A stretch of DNA of 64,000 nucleotides from Turnera subulata (lineage: Eukaryota; Streptophyta; Magnoliopsida; Malpighiales; Passifloraceae): positions 1-64,000 of the forward strand of contig JAKUCV010000926.1 in assembly GCA_028386065.3 (NCBI GenBank). Reading direction: 5' to 3'. Shown in pieces: positions 32,910 to 44,109 of this stretch. The position numbers were made by a program, and so were the translations under genes. The notes under the pieces are model-generated. The model was not told the origin of the DNA and searched no databases. It worked only from the letters and a program-made list of their open reading frames with translations. Numbering within the stretch: position 1 is the stretch's first letter; every line of letters begins with the position of its first letter.

Positions 32910-34080
32910 TTTAAAATTATATAAAATATCTTAAAATTTTATGTAGTAAAATAGATAATATTTAAAAAGATACAAAAGAGATATAAAATTAATATAAAAA
33001 TTATTTTCAAAAAATAATGAAATTTAATTAACATAAAATGCTTATAATAAAAAAATGAAAACTAAAACAAATAAAAGTAAATAATTAAAAAATAATATGA
33101 AAATATGGTTATGTTTAAAATATAAAATGTAAATAAATATTTAAGATGTCAGAAAGATAAACCTTAAATATATCATTTATTGTAAGATAATTTTAGAAAA
33201 CTATTGAATTATTGAAATATATTAGATTTATATTTCAAAAAGAAACAAAAAGGAGATAGAGTATTAAAAATAGTTATGTTTGAAAATATCATATTACATA
33301 ATAGTTTCAACATTATTAAAAACATAAATATTATTAAATATTAAAACTATTGATTGATTTCAAAGGACAAAAGGAGATGGAGAACTAATATAAATTTTGA
33401 ACAAAAAATTTCATGTCAAAACATTAATTAACATATTTATAATAATACATTAATTCTAGACATTAAAGGTATTAATATAATTGAATTAAAAAAATTATTT
33501 AAATATAACAATAGAGAACTATAAATTTCATAAAAAGTGTCAAAAAAGTTTATTGAATATTTATTGACATAAATCAACTTTTTAAAATTTTTTCTACCTG
33601 GTCAATTAATAATTAAAATTTATCTCAATTATATTAATTAATAAAACTTATATATAATTAATATAAAAAATCAGAAAGAAAAATAGGACAATATTACTAG
33701 ATCATTTGCGAAGGTAACATCATGTTCTTCTATATTGTTTCAAAATAAAAAAGTCATATTACAAGTGACATAAAAATGAGTTTATAGAATCATACAAAAA
33801 AAAATAACTTAAATTTTATAAGATTTTTGTGTATAAAAAAGAAAAATAAGACTATATAATTAACATAAAATTTAAATAATAACAATTATTTTATAAAAAA
33901 TGAATGATATAATATTATGATAAAAAATAAATTGATTGCAAAATTAACTAAAAAACATAACAATAAATATTAAGACAAATATAAGTTCAATATCACACTA
34001 TCTATCCCCATTCAAACCCGTGTATAACACCGGACAGACGGACTAGTTATTTATATATTAGTGCTCCCACTCGCGTCGTG
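32910..34080. other. extremely AT-rich intergenic DNA
   Basis: About 1.1 kb almost wholly of A and T with short AT-rich words and no coding frame. It separates the segmental duplication from the promoter at 34112 and could be a matrix-attachment-like region, which is inference only. Confidence 0.6.
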
Positions 34081-34111
34081 AGATTAAGATATATATTGGA
34101 ACAGATTTAGC

Positions 34112-34190
34112 CCAATCAAACCATTATTACTTTGACGGCAAGTATTGCAAATTGCCTTGGCGACTAAGGACTTGGCTTCTGTATAAATAA
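34112..34190 (+). promoter_or_regulatory. promoter of F-box gene at 34329
   Basis: CCAAT at 34112-34116, TTTGACGG at 34131-34138 and TATAAATAA at 34182-34190, about 140 bp before the ATG. The block matches 862-945 in order and almost in sequence. A CT-rich run (CCTCCTCC and CCCCCT repeats, about 34281-34327) lies in the 5' UTR. Confidence 0.7.
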
Positions 34191-34328
34191 ATCGAACACA
34201 AATTGAAGAGGTGTCACTACATCCCAAGCGAAAGAGCCTAACCTACAAAATTTCGTATCCTGTCTAGGTTTTTGCAGCCTCCTACCCCTCCTCCTCCTCC
34301 CCCTCCCCCTCCCCCTCCCCCTCCTCCC

Positions 34329-35843
34329 ATGGCAGAAGGCAACTTCTCATCAAAACCAACTTCCATAGAGGATCTCGACGATCAGTTGTTGACTGAGATC
34401 CTGAAACTACTCCCTTCATTCAAGCTCGCTATTCGATGTAAGTTAGTCTCCAAGAACTGGTGCTCCTTGATCTCCAGTCCCTTATTTCTTCAGCCCTTCA
34501 AGAAACGCCTTGAAACCTCCAACTCAAGCCAACCACAACCCTTTGCCCTTATTCTCAACTGTGCTTGGAAGAGAAATCAAGAGTTTCCATCTACACACCG
34601 AGTAATACCCGCAAGCGGTGACATATCACTCCTCCAGTCCTCCTCGGGGTTCAAGTTAGAATTCCTCCCTGGCTTCAACCCTGGATCCCTTAGGATTGCT
34701 GCATCGTATAAGGACTTACTCTTGTGTTACCTGGATGAGAATCCGACGGTGTATTACCTTTGCAACCCACTCACAAAACAGTGGGTTGCTCTCCCACCTC
34801 ACTCTGGTTTTGGTTTGATCAGTCACAGTACTGTTAAGTACAGGGTGGGTTTGATGTGCGATGACATGCATTGCAGGGTGGTGCGGATTTCTTATCGGCC
34901 ACATTATTATTCTAAAGAAGGTCAGTGCCAGGAATTATTAGCCGAAATATTTTCATCAGAGACAAATGAATGGAGGAAGGTGGAGATCTTGCACCCTTAC
35001 CACGTTACATTTCCTTCAGTAAACCTTGAAAATTACTCCGGTCGTGAACAATACCTGCAGGCTTCATCATTAAGCTTGGATGATACATTTTTCATGTTGA
35101 ACGTGTGGGACGGTAGTGTTGTAGCTTACAGATTCTCAAAGCCAGAAGGGTGTCATATAATTCCGCCACCCAAAGATGAAGATTTTTCTTGGCTTCCAGA
35201 CATGGCACTCGGGGCGCATCAAGGGTCACTGAGGTTACTGCAAGTATGTTGCCCTTCTGAGGTTAGTGGTGGCGATTGTATTGGAGAGGGATTCTTGGCA
35301 GTTTGGGAATTGGAAGACTATGGAAGTGGAGAGTGGAGATTTAAGTACAAGATTTATTGGAGCGAAGTTTTTCGCGATGATTTCAATATTAGAGGGGTTC
35401 CTAATAATCATGACAATGACGATCTCCTGCAGAAAGAAGAACTTAAATCGTTGATGTTTGAATTGTATATTAGTGGTCAATCCCCGGCCATAACGGCTGT
35501 AGCTTTGGACCCTGATGACGATGATGTTGTCTACTTTGCTCGTTCATCTAGTTTCCGCTACGACAGTTACGAATGTCTCTACTCATGCAATTTGAGGTTA
35601 AAAGAAGTTGGAGTAGTTGATAGCACTTTGGAAATAGTCGATGATCTTGATAGCCAAGATGGAAGCAGCGATTCCGATACATCTAATGAAAGTAAAGGAG
35701 TGTATGCAAAGGATGCCTTCCCGATAGTACTGAGCAAGTTTCCTACAATTATTCCTGCAGCAACCCTGGGCAAGTGTAAGTTTTTGCTGCCCCATGTTTC
35801 TTTTGTTGCTTCCAGTTATATCTTTTCTGATAAAACTATATAG
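34329..35843 (+). CDS. F-box protein, apparently intact (504 aa as one exon)
   Basis: SCF adaptor of the same family as 23399-24703. ATG 34329 (MAEGNFSSK) is chosen because it aligns with the paralogous start; the upstream poly-Pro reading comes from the CT-rich leader and has no ATG. F-box at residues about 12-55, LEFLPGF, VYYLCNPLTKQWVALPP from about 141, FSSETNEW, FLAVWELEDYG and VALDPDDDDVVYFAR. There is a unique acidic insert at about 437-457 (DSQDGSSDSDTSNES). The C-terminus runs about 20 residues past the family end. A splice alternative exists: donor CAA|GTGTAAG at 35773/35774 and acceptor TTTCTTAG at 35931 would give a short different tail ending in the next exon (35932-36002). Confidence 0.85.
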   Translation: MAEGNFSSKPTSIEDLDDQLLTEILKLLPSFKLAIRCKLVSKNWCSLISSPLFLQPFKKRLETSNSSQPQPFALILNCAWKRNQEFPSTHRVIPASGDISLLQSSSGFKLEFLPGFNPGSLRIAASYKDLLLCYLDENPTVYYLCNPLTKQWVALPPHSGFGLISHSTVKYRVGLMCDDMHCRVVRISYRPHYYSKEGQCQELLAEIFSSETNEWRKVEILHPYHVTFPSVNLENYSGREQYLQASSLSLDDTFFMLNVWDGSVVAYRFSKPEGCHIIPPPKDEDFSWLPDMALGAHQGSLRLLQVCCPSEVSGGDCIGEGFLAVWELEDYGSGEWRFKYKIYWSEVFRDDFNIRGVPNNHDNDDLLQKEELKSLMFELYISGQSPAITAVALDPDDDDVVYFARSSSFRYDSYECLYSCNLRLKEVGVVDSTLEIVDDLDSQDGSSDSDTSNESKGVYAKDAFPIVLSKFPTIIPAATLGKCKFLLPHVSFVASSYIFSDKTI

Positions 35844-37103
35844 TTGGATCATTGCACAATTTTAACCTTCGAGTATGAGTTCCACTTTCATTTTATACTC
35901 TCTCATCGAAACTTTTTTGTTTTTTTCTTAGGAAAATACCAGGAGAGTATCACTCTTAACACAAGACTAATGTCTCCCGGATTTCAATCCACACCTATTA
36001 AGGTAAGCACCCTACTAATTGTGTATGTTTTATACACATCTCCAGAGTTTGCACCTTGTTTGATGCTTAAGGACCCGGTCCTTCTCCACTGGCACCTTAC
36101 CAAAGCTTTGTTCTTAATGATCTGTATTGCAGTGCTTTGTATTGTTCATCTTGTAACTCAAATATATTTTAACGTAAGTGGAGCCCTTTGGCTTGGGCTA
36201 TCTCTTGTGAGAATTTCTCATATTGATCACCAGTAACAACAGATAAATCTAGAAACGATTTATAATAAACCAGTATTCATTTGTCTCAGGTCCTTCTCGA
36301 CATCATGGTTAGGTTGATTCCTGATGTAAGATGCTTTCCTGAATGAAATGGCCAAGCTTGTGTTGGTTGCATTTCTACCATTTAATTTGCTGACAAACAG
36401 TTTTTCTTTGAAATATTGACAACTAGACTTAGAACTAAAGTTTTGGATTTTCAGACAATGCAACAACTCTGTGGCGGCGGAAAGAACAACGGAAATTGAG
36501 CATGGGAACAAGCAGGGAAGGGATGACTATTGGGTGCCGGCAGCGGCCGGATGCTGGTGGTCTTCCTGGCAATCTTGGGAGCCGAGCTATGACTACCAGA
36601 GTCGACTGTCATCTAAGCAAGGACCGCCTGCTTTGCGGATTCAAGAATTTATATTTACTATTTCCTTTTTTACCTTTCCTTTTTTGTTTTTTTGCGTTTT
36701 ATCAGGATTTTTTTGGGAATGTATGACAATATTGGTTGGTCATCTAGTAAAGTACTAAAAATAAATAATTTCTAAATATATTATTTTTCTTCTTTCTCTT
36801 GCCTAACCACATCAATTACCAGTCGTTTAGAAAAACTGCTACAATGGTTTAACTTGTAAGTACAATATCGCTCGCTTAAATACATAATGGAAGAGTGGTT
36901 CAAAAAAAAAAAATGTATAATGGAAGTCACACCAAACCCAGAAAACATCTTAATGGATAAGAGAACAAAAACTTGCTTTCACTTTTATTCTGTTTTGGAT
37001 TGGTTAAACTTTGCTTCTGCTTTCAATAATGTATATATATATAATGTACAGTATTATACACGATGCCAAGGTACAATATAGGAAGCAGGGCCCTCTTACT
37101 CCC
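35844..37103. other. 3' region of F-box gene and upstream region of next relic
   Basis: Contains good splice-like sites (acceptor 35931, donor 36003, acceptor near 36290), so untranslated or short coding exons of the F-box gene are possible. From about 37030 the sequence matches the 5' leader of the relic at 21903. Nothing else is recognised. Confidence 0.4.
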
Positions 37104-37497
37104 ATGGCAAAATGCAACTCTTAAGGAGGAGCTTCCATTGACGATCTTGATGACCACTTGCTGATTGAGATTCTGCAACTACTACCCTCTTTCAAGTTTG
37201 CTACTCGGTGTAAGTTAGCCTCCAAGCGTTGGTGCTCTTTGATTTCTAGTCCCATATTTCTTCGTCCCCTGAAGGAGCGTCTTGAAACCTCTATCAAAGC
37301 CAAGCAACCAAAACCCTTTGCCATTGTTTTCAATCGTTTAAACAGGGACGAGTATCGATCTAAGCCCCAAGCAATAACTCACAGCAAAAAAATACTCCAC
37401 TACTCCTCCGGTTTCAAGTTGAAATTCCTCCCTGCCTTCAGGAAAGGCAGGTCCCTTTGCATTGCGGCCTCTTATAAGGACTTACTCTTGTGTTACT
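37104..37497 (+). pseudogene. F-box pseudogene (copy 4), 5' part
   Basis: ATG 37104 with MAKCNS, then a stop TAA at 37122-37124. The same frame continues through the F-box (IDDLDDHLLIEILQLLPSF, KRWCSLISSP) to SYKDLLLCY. It is cut at 37497 by the LINE insertion and resumes at 44015. Apart from the early stop this part is well preserved. Confidence 0.85.
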
Positions 37498-37723
37498 GTT
37501 TTTTTTTTTATGCTAACAGAGTTTTATTTATGTACTGGTTAACAAAATTACATTCAGTATTACAGGATCATGACTGCATATCAGTGCCATGAAAAGTGGC
37601 CGCCAAAATTAAAGTCTTACTGAAGTAACAAGGCAGCACTTTCGTAAGAAACAAACAGACAATTCCAAGACTGAATACGTACAGAGAAAGACAACCAGAA
37701 TATCATGGTGTAGGAAGATTGAG

Positions 37724-40700
37724 TTATACTTCAAGACAGGAGAAGTTTCTGCGTCTCCCTTTCCAGTTAATGATTGTATTCGCGTTGGCAATTACCCCTG
37801 AAGCACTAAAAGGGAAATCCGGGTGGTGGCTCTTAATCCAAGATGTAGCATGAACCAAGATAATATCAGTAATTCTGTCATGGTCTGTTGCTGAATTGTC
37901 AAAGATTTGCTTATTTCTCTCAAGCCAAATAGCCCAAAGGGCAGCATATCCAATGATTAATCACAAAGATCTACTGCGGGGGAAGGGGTTAGAAAGCACC
38001 ACTGAAGTAGGAAAGCTTCAAGTGTTTCGGGAGAAGCCCACCTAACCCCCCACCATGCGCACAGGCTGCACCAAATCTTCCATGAAACCGAACATGACAG
38101 CAGCAGGTGGTCTCTAGTTTCGAGATGAGAATGACAAAGAGGGCATGTTGAGTCCGCAAGGGAGATAATGCCACGGTGTCTAAGAGAATCCTTTGTGGGA
38201 ATGCCATTATTTAGTGCCATCCAAATCTAGCACTCAACTTTATAAGGGACAAGAGATATCCAAGGGTATGGTTTTGAACGTCTTAGTTCTGATCTCTTGT
38301 ATAAGAAATCCTTGTCGTTACGAACAGAATAATTGCCATGCTTATCATCAATCCAAATGCGCTGGTCCTCAGTATCAAGATTTAGACTAACTGCCGCTAC
38401 ATCGCGCATCATCAATTGGAAGTCAGAAGATTCCCATTCTCTTAGGGGTCTCCTGCAATTAGAAGTCCAAGCAGGTTGGCTATTTATCATCTCAAGGCAT
38501 GTCGCAACAGAAGAATACTTGTACATGGACAAGGAGAATAATCGTGGATATTTATTGATGAAAGGGTCGTTACCTGTCCAGTTGTCAGTCCAGAAGACTG
38601 CCACTGCACCATTGCCAATCTTAATTCTCGAGCCGTCCCAAAGAGGGCACTGATACAGTCGATCGCCATATGCAGAGGACATGATATTCCTCCAGTAGGG
38701 TGATGCCTTGTGAGAAATAAATTGAGGGGTGAGAGATGATGAACCGTCCAAGCACTTATTTGTTATTAAAGATTTCCAGTCCTTGTCACCATTCTTTGTA
38801 AAGCACCAGATCCATTTGAATAATAGACATTGATTCATAATGTGAAGATCAATGATTCCCAAACCTCCGAGATGCTTTTTGGGACAACAATCTTTCTCCA
38901 AGCTACATGACAGATTTTTCTTTTTTCCTCGACTCCACCCCACAGAAAGGATCTCATAGTTCGAATGGTTTTCTTGGCAACCGCGACGGGGAGGTGAAAC
39001 AAAGACATATAATATGTTGGAAGACCACTAAGAACTGATTTGAATAGAGTCACCCTGCCACCAAGGGATAAATGTCTTCCTTTCCAAGATTTCAATTTTC
39101 TCGTGAACTTCTCAAGCACCGGTTTCCAAGCTGAAACCTTTCTCATGTTGGCTCCGAGAGGGAATCCAATATATTTAAATGGGAGATTTTCAGCTTTACA
39201 ATGAAGCATACCCGCAATATGTTCAACCTCGTATTGTTTGATGCCGACCCCGATGACACTGCTTTTTGAGAAATTGATGCTCAGCCCGGATAGAACTTCA
39301 AACACACGGAGACAACGCTTTAGGTTGAGAACTGATTGTGTGTCAAGCGGGGAAAACGCAATTGTGTCATCTGCGTATTGTAAGATTGAGAAAGGTAGAC
39401 TTTGCACAGAGACTGGACGTATCAAGTCGAGAGTGTGGGCTTGGAACAAAATTGAGGCTAATCCCTCTGCCGCTATATTGAAAAGGAATGGAGAAAGTGG
39501 GTCACCCTGTTTGAGGCCTTTCTCGGGCAAAAATTCAGCCGGCGGGGACCCATTTACCAGAATAGCTTCACGGGAGGAGGAGAAGCATTCAAAAATCCAT
39601 CCTCGCCATTTCTCACAGAAGCCCATAGCTTCCAAAACTTGGATTAAATATTGCCAATCCACCGAGTCAAAAGCTTTCTTAAAGTCGATCTTCCACAAAA
39701 TTGTCTTTTGTTTTCTTTTCTTTAAGTCATCCATAATCTCATTAGCAAGAAGAGCACTACTATCCATAATACTCCTTCCTTCAACGAAGGCTGACTGTTG
39801 GTTCCCAATTATCTGCGACATGACAGATTTCAGCCTCAAACAAAGGATTTTTGCGACAGTCTTGTATATCCCATTGACTAAAGTGATGGGTCTGTATTCA
39901 TCAAGGGAAGCAGCCCCAGATTTTTTGGCAATGAGGGTTATGAAGGCGGTGTTAGCACCCTTAGGAAGCCTGGCCTTTTCCTGAAATTGCAACAAAATAT
40001 CAAACAGGTCAGATTTAATAAGATGCCAACATCTCTTGTAGAAAAAGAAATTGAAGCCGTCGGGACCAGGAGCCTTAGAGCTGTCACAGCTCCAAATAGC
40101 CCCTTTCAGTTCATCCATGGTGGAAGGCTTCACTAAATCAGTAGCAGACTCAGGATTCAGGCAGCGAAATTGCAAGGAGCCAATAGAAGGTTGAGAAGCG
40201 TTCTGGCAACTATAGAGATTGGCGAAATAATTCTTGCATTAAGATTTCACTTCTTCCGGATCATGGAGCCATCTACCGTTGACATGATTTTGATCAATCC
40301 GATTTTTTCTGCCCCTGTTGCATGCCGACAGGTGGAAAAATCTGGTGTTCCGATCGCCAAGTCTACACCAGTTTAACCTTGCCTTCTGCCGCCACAAGTT
40401 CTCTTATTGTCTAGTTTTCACTCCAAATCCGCTTTTAAGTTGTACCAAGAATCAGTTTCAACCGTAGATAGGGGTCGATAATCAGCGTCCTTATCCAGAG
40501 TATCTATCTTGGACTGGATTTGCTCAATATTAGACTTCAAGTTCCCGAAGACATCTCTGTTCCAATGAGAGAGGAGGCGACGTAGCATACTTAACCTCTT
40601 CAAAAAATTGAAGCGACCAGGGAAAGATTCACATGCCGTAGCCCACATACCAGAAATAATCTCCAAAAAATTAGGGTGCTCCCACCAAGCGTTTATGAAT

Positions 40701-41422
40701 CCGAAGGGACGACAGCCCCTTGAATATTGGTCCTGTGATAACAAAATGGGGTAGTGATCCGAATTCAATTTCCTGCCAGATTTTAGAAATAATCCCGGAA
40801 ACCATAAGCTCCATTCGCCTTTAGCAAACATTCTGTCTACCTTACTCGCAGAAGAAGAATTACTCCATGTAAACTGCTTATCAAACAATCGAAATTCAAT
40901 CAAGTTTACCCTCTGTAGGAAATTGTTAAAAGCTGCAACCCCTCTCCTGAAAATTCGCCCACTTTTGCGATCAGAAGGCACAAGAGTTTCGTTAAAATCG
41001 CCGAGAATTAACCAAGGAGAGCAGAATTCATCCTTTAAAGAGGCTAAATTATGGAACATATGGATACGAGCCTCCAAATTAGTATCAGCATAAACTCCGC
41101 AGAATGTGACTTTGTGATTGTCAGGCAAGATGATACCCTCCGTCATGATCCAGTGATCGTGCCGGACAGTTCTTTCCATTTTGAAGAAATTAATATCCCA
41201 GATTAAAATCAAGCCACCAGCTCTGCCATAGGAATCAACAGCCACAAACTCTACATTACCCGGACCCCAAAGTTTGTAATAGAGGAATATATCCATACTA
41301 GGGCATTTAGTTTCGCATAGAAAAGCTAAGTTCACATTATTTTTTTGAATAAAGTCACGCACCTGGGCCTGTTTGGAACCGGAGCAAGCACCACGAACAT
41401 TCCATGATAGGATATTGATCAT
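37724..41422 (-). pseudogene. LINE ORF2 (endonuclease / reverse transcriptase), frameshifted
   Basis: Begins ATG at 41422-41420 (MINILSWNVRGACS). Endonuclease motifs in order: SWNVRG, CETK, GGLILIWD, LGDFNETL, SDRKSGR and NSDHYPIL. A frameshift near 40418 precedes the RT domain (SSKAPGPDGFNFFFYK, ITLIAKK, YRPITL, IDFKKAFDSV, LKQGDPLSPFLF, YADDTIAF). Another is near 38900-38940, and breaks near 38225 precede the zinc-binding segment (CPLCHSHLETRDHLLLSC). The last codons end at TAA 37726-37724. Few lesions, so a fairly young copy, but not functional as read. Confidence 0.88.
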
Positions 41423-41458
41423 AAAGGTGACAGAAAACACGTTGAGGCTGCAGGAGCA

Positions 41459-43732
41459 TCAAATCTCGGCCCGACACTTGGCCCAATCGAATCCTTCATT
41501 CATTATCATCTCCTCAACAGTGATGTCAGTAGCTTCGTGGCAATAGGCGCGATCCCATCCAATGGAATCGCCCAATTCAGTTGTAGCATGGGCTTCAATT
41601 GCGCTAAAAGAAACTGGCACCAAGTCTATGTCTTCAATTGCTTTCCCATTGCGCTTGTTCATCCTTTGAATCGTGGAGTTAGTCTCTAGCTGGTGACTCT
41701 CTGGTGTTGAGATCGCGCCTCCCCTCTTGTTGATGAATTTGGTTTTATTGCGCCTCTCTAAGTTCATGTTTTGCAAAACCTCCATAACTCTTTTCTCAAC
41801 GGCTTGATTGAAAGACAAATAGTTGTTGGTGCTAAGAGGGGAGGGCCAGTGGCTATTTTGGATGGATAGGGGAGTGATTCTCAACACAGAGCTGGAGGAT
41901 GCGCAATCTTCAAAAGGGGGGGATATCACAGGGTATGGGTTTTGAGTGGGCTGGATGAGGGTTGAATATGATGAAGGGGAGTTTGGGTATGGGACTAAAG
42001 AGAGGGATAGGTGGTGGTCAGATTTCGGCCTAAGGTTAGGGGCTGAGTTTAAATGGCAAAAGCTCAAGGAATGAGAAAATAATATTGGAGTGGGGCCTTG
42101 AGAAACTAGGCTGGTTGGGGTAGGTAATGGGTTTGAAGTGTTTATGGCTGTGGATGTGATAGGGTGGGGAGATAGCAATAAGTCCGCGTGCATGGACAGT
42201 TCAGAAGGAATATAATCTAGGGACTGTACAGGTGACAGAAGAGGCAGCTCATGTGCTTGGTGTAACTTTTCTATTATTGGGTGTAATTCAAATGGATCCT
42301 CGGATACAGAGGAGACTTTGATGGCGTGCTGGTCATGGGCGGCTAGGATGTCAGGAGGTGTGGGCTGGGGATCGAAACTCGAGGGGTCGCTAGAAAGACA
42401 AGGGTGCATCGGTGACTTAAGATTGTTACCAAAATCAAGGCCAGAATCCGGCGAAATGTTATGGTTCTTAGTGTTGGGGATGCGGTATGATCGACTCCAG
42501 TCCAGAGGATCAAATTGTGATTCGAACATGGCAATCTTGAACTGATTGTTTCCATATTTCACAGAGAAAGTTTTGTGAATCCAGTCGCAATTTTCAGTGA
42601 GGATCAAAATTTTTGCAACATCCATTCTATTCTTCAATCTAGACTTCTCGCTCCAATCCACCATTGCACCAACACTCGACATAGTGAGACTTAAGAAATC
42701 TTCGTTTCATGCATTGGGTGGGATACCCTTCAGCAACATCCAGCAGAGTCTATTATGGGAAGTGTCACCATCTTTCCAAGCCCTAAACGTTGCACAGTGC
42801 TGAGAAAATATTGTCGCTTTGCTTGTTACCATGTCATTTAAGACATCTGCAAATTGAAACAAGAATAGAAAAGAGACACCACCAAGGGGGATGACTTTGT
42901 CAACTGAACAGTTCTTGAAGGAGAAGAGTTCTTGGACCTCGTCCAATGGCATTGGGGATTTGAGGACGCCGAAAGCACATCTGTAGAGCCAATCCAGTGA
43001 TGTATCCTTGGGGATGTATGAAGTATTTGGATTCCTATATGGATTTGGAATTCCATCGACATTAGATGACGGGTTTATGTGCCTCTCACTCGCCGGTTTC
43101 ACTACGTTAACAGAGGAGTGATCGTCACGAAGATGAAGGTTGGCAGATTGGGATCTCGCTTGGCGTTTGGGAGGAGTATCAAGGGCATCAGTGTTTGCAC
43201 GTCCTTTGGCAATGTCAGCTACTAGTCTTTCTCCGTCAACATGCATTGAGTTAATGCACCGGAGAACATATTGAATCTGTATATTATTTTTGAATCGAAT
43301 GAAAGCGTAGCGCTTGCCTCTACTGTTTAGTTTCTTAGGTATGAACACATCCAAGACTTCACCATACTTGGACATAACAAGGTGGATGTCCATGGGGATC
43401 CATCTGCTAGGCAGGTTTGCGACGTACACGCTAAGAGCTTCGTTGTTGTCCATGGCCCGCTGAATAGTCTTGCGATTCCATCTGGAAAAGTGGGTCGGTT
43501 TAGATGTGTTTGGTTTAGGATTCACTGATTGGGTAGGAGCTGGGTTCAGGTTTGAGTGATTGAGGAGAGTTGCATTGGAGTGGGTGGTTGATGTCTTGAG
43601 AGCCAGAGGTGAGTAGGATGGTTTGGGCTGGGTGTTTGAAGATGTGGTTACTGCCGCTGGGATAAGGTGGTTGTACGATGGGTATCTGCCTGGGAGACCA
43701 GGAAACATGGGGTTAGAGAAGAGAGGAAACAT
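41459..43732 (-). pseudogene. LINE ORF1 (RRM-type RNA-binding protein), one internal stop
   Basis: One continuous frame of about 757 codons from ATG 43732-43730 to TGA at 41461-41459, broken only by TGA at 42709-42707, where the context (GIPPNA, then NEDF) suggests an original Trp codon. An RRM lies at about residues 100-175 (LSVYVANLPSRW, GKRYAFIRF). Then come a linker, a second conserved region (MVDWSEKSRLKNRMDVAKILI), a Ser/Pro-rich region and the terminal DSIGWDRAY...EGFDWAKCR block. In plant L1 elements ORF1 packages the element RNA. Confidence 0.85.
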
Positions 43733-44014
43733 TTTTCTACTTTGGTATTATAAGCGGATTATATTAAACTGATTCTTAAGTAGTCCTGATTCCTGAACCT
43801 GCTTGTTTAGATTGCTAACCTGTTCCAATGAAGTGAACTCATTCTCTCAATCTTGAGACCATATACCAGCACATAATTGTCTCAATGCATCTCTTGGTGA
43901 TGATATACAGGAATGTTGAATTTGTATGATGCCTCTTTCCTTTTGATGGAAGGTGAGAGTATCTTAGAGGAGGCAAGAGACTTTGCAGCAAAATATCTCT
44001 ACTATTGTGTTACT

Positions 44015-44109
44015 TAGAGGATGCGAAGCCAATTAGAGTATATTACCTTTGCAACCCAGTCACTAGGCAATGGGTTTCTCTCCCACCTTACAGTGATGAA
44101 TGTGTTTGT
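44015..44109 (+). pseudogene. F-box pseudogene (copy 4), continuation after LINE
   Basis: After the second target-duplication copy the reading continues as LEDAKPIRVYYLCNPVTRQWVSLPP, in frame with 37497 once the LINE and one duplication copy are disregarded. Homology ends at about 44109, where an Athila-like LTR starts. The second half of the gene is not found nearby. Confidence 0.85.

Larger units (their letters stand above)
37498..44004 (-). mobile_element. nearly full-length L1-type LINE, minus strand
   Basis: About 6.5 kb flanked by a 10-bp target duplication TTGTGTTACT (37488-37497 and 44005-44014). Poly-A tail as poly-T at 37499-37509, preceded on the minus strand by AATAAAACTCTGTTAGC. 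Contains ORF1 (43732-41459) and ORF2 (41422-37724) with few disabling changes. The 5' UTR is about 270 bp (43733-44004). Full 5' end, poly-A tail and target duplication together indicate one complete retrotransposition into F-box copy 4. Confidence 0.92.

Noticed and set aside
39238..39984. 248-codon plus-strand frame
   Set aside because: Antisense shadow of the LINE reverse transcriptase on the minus strand.
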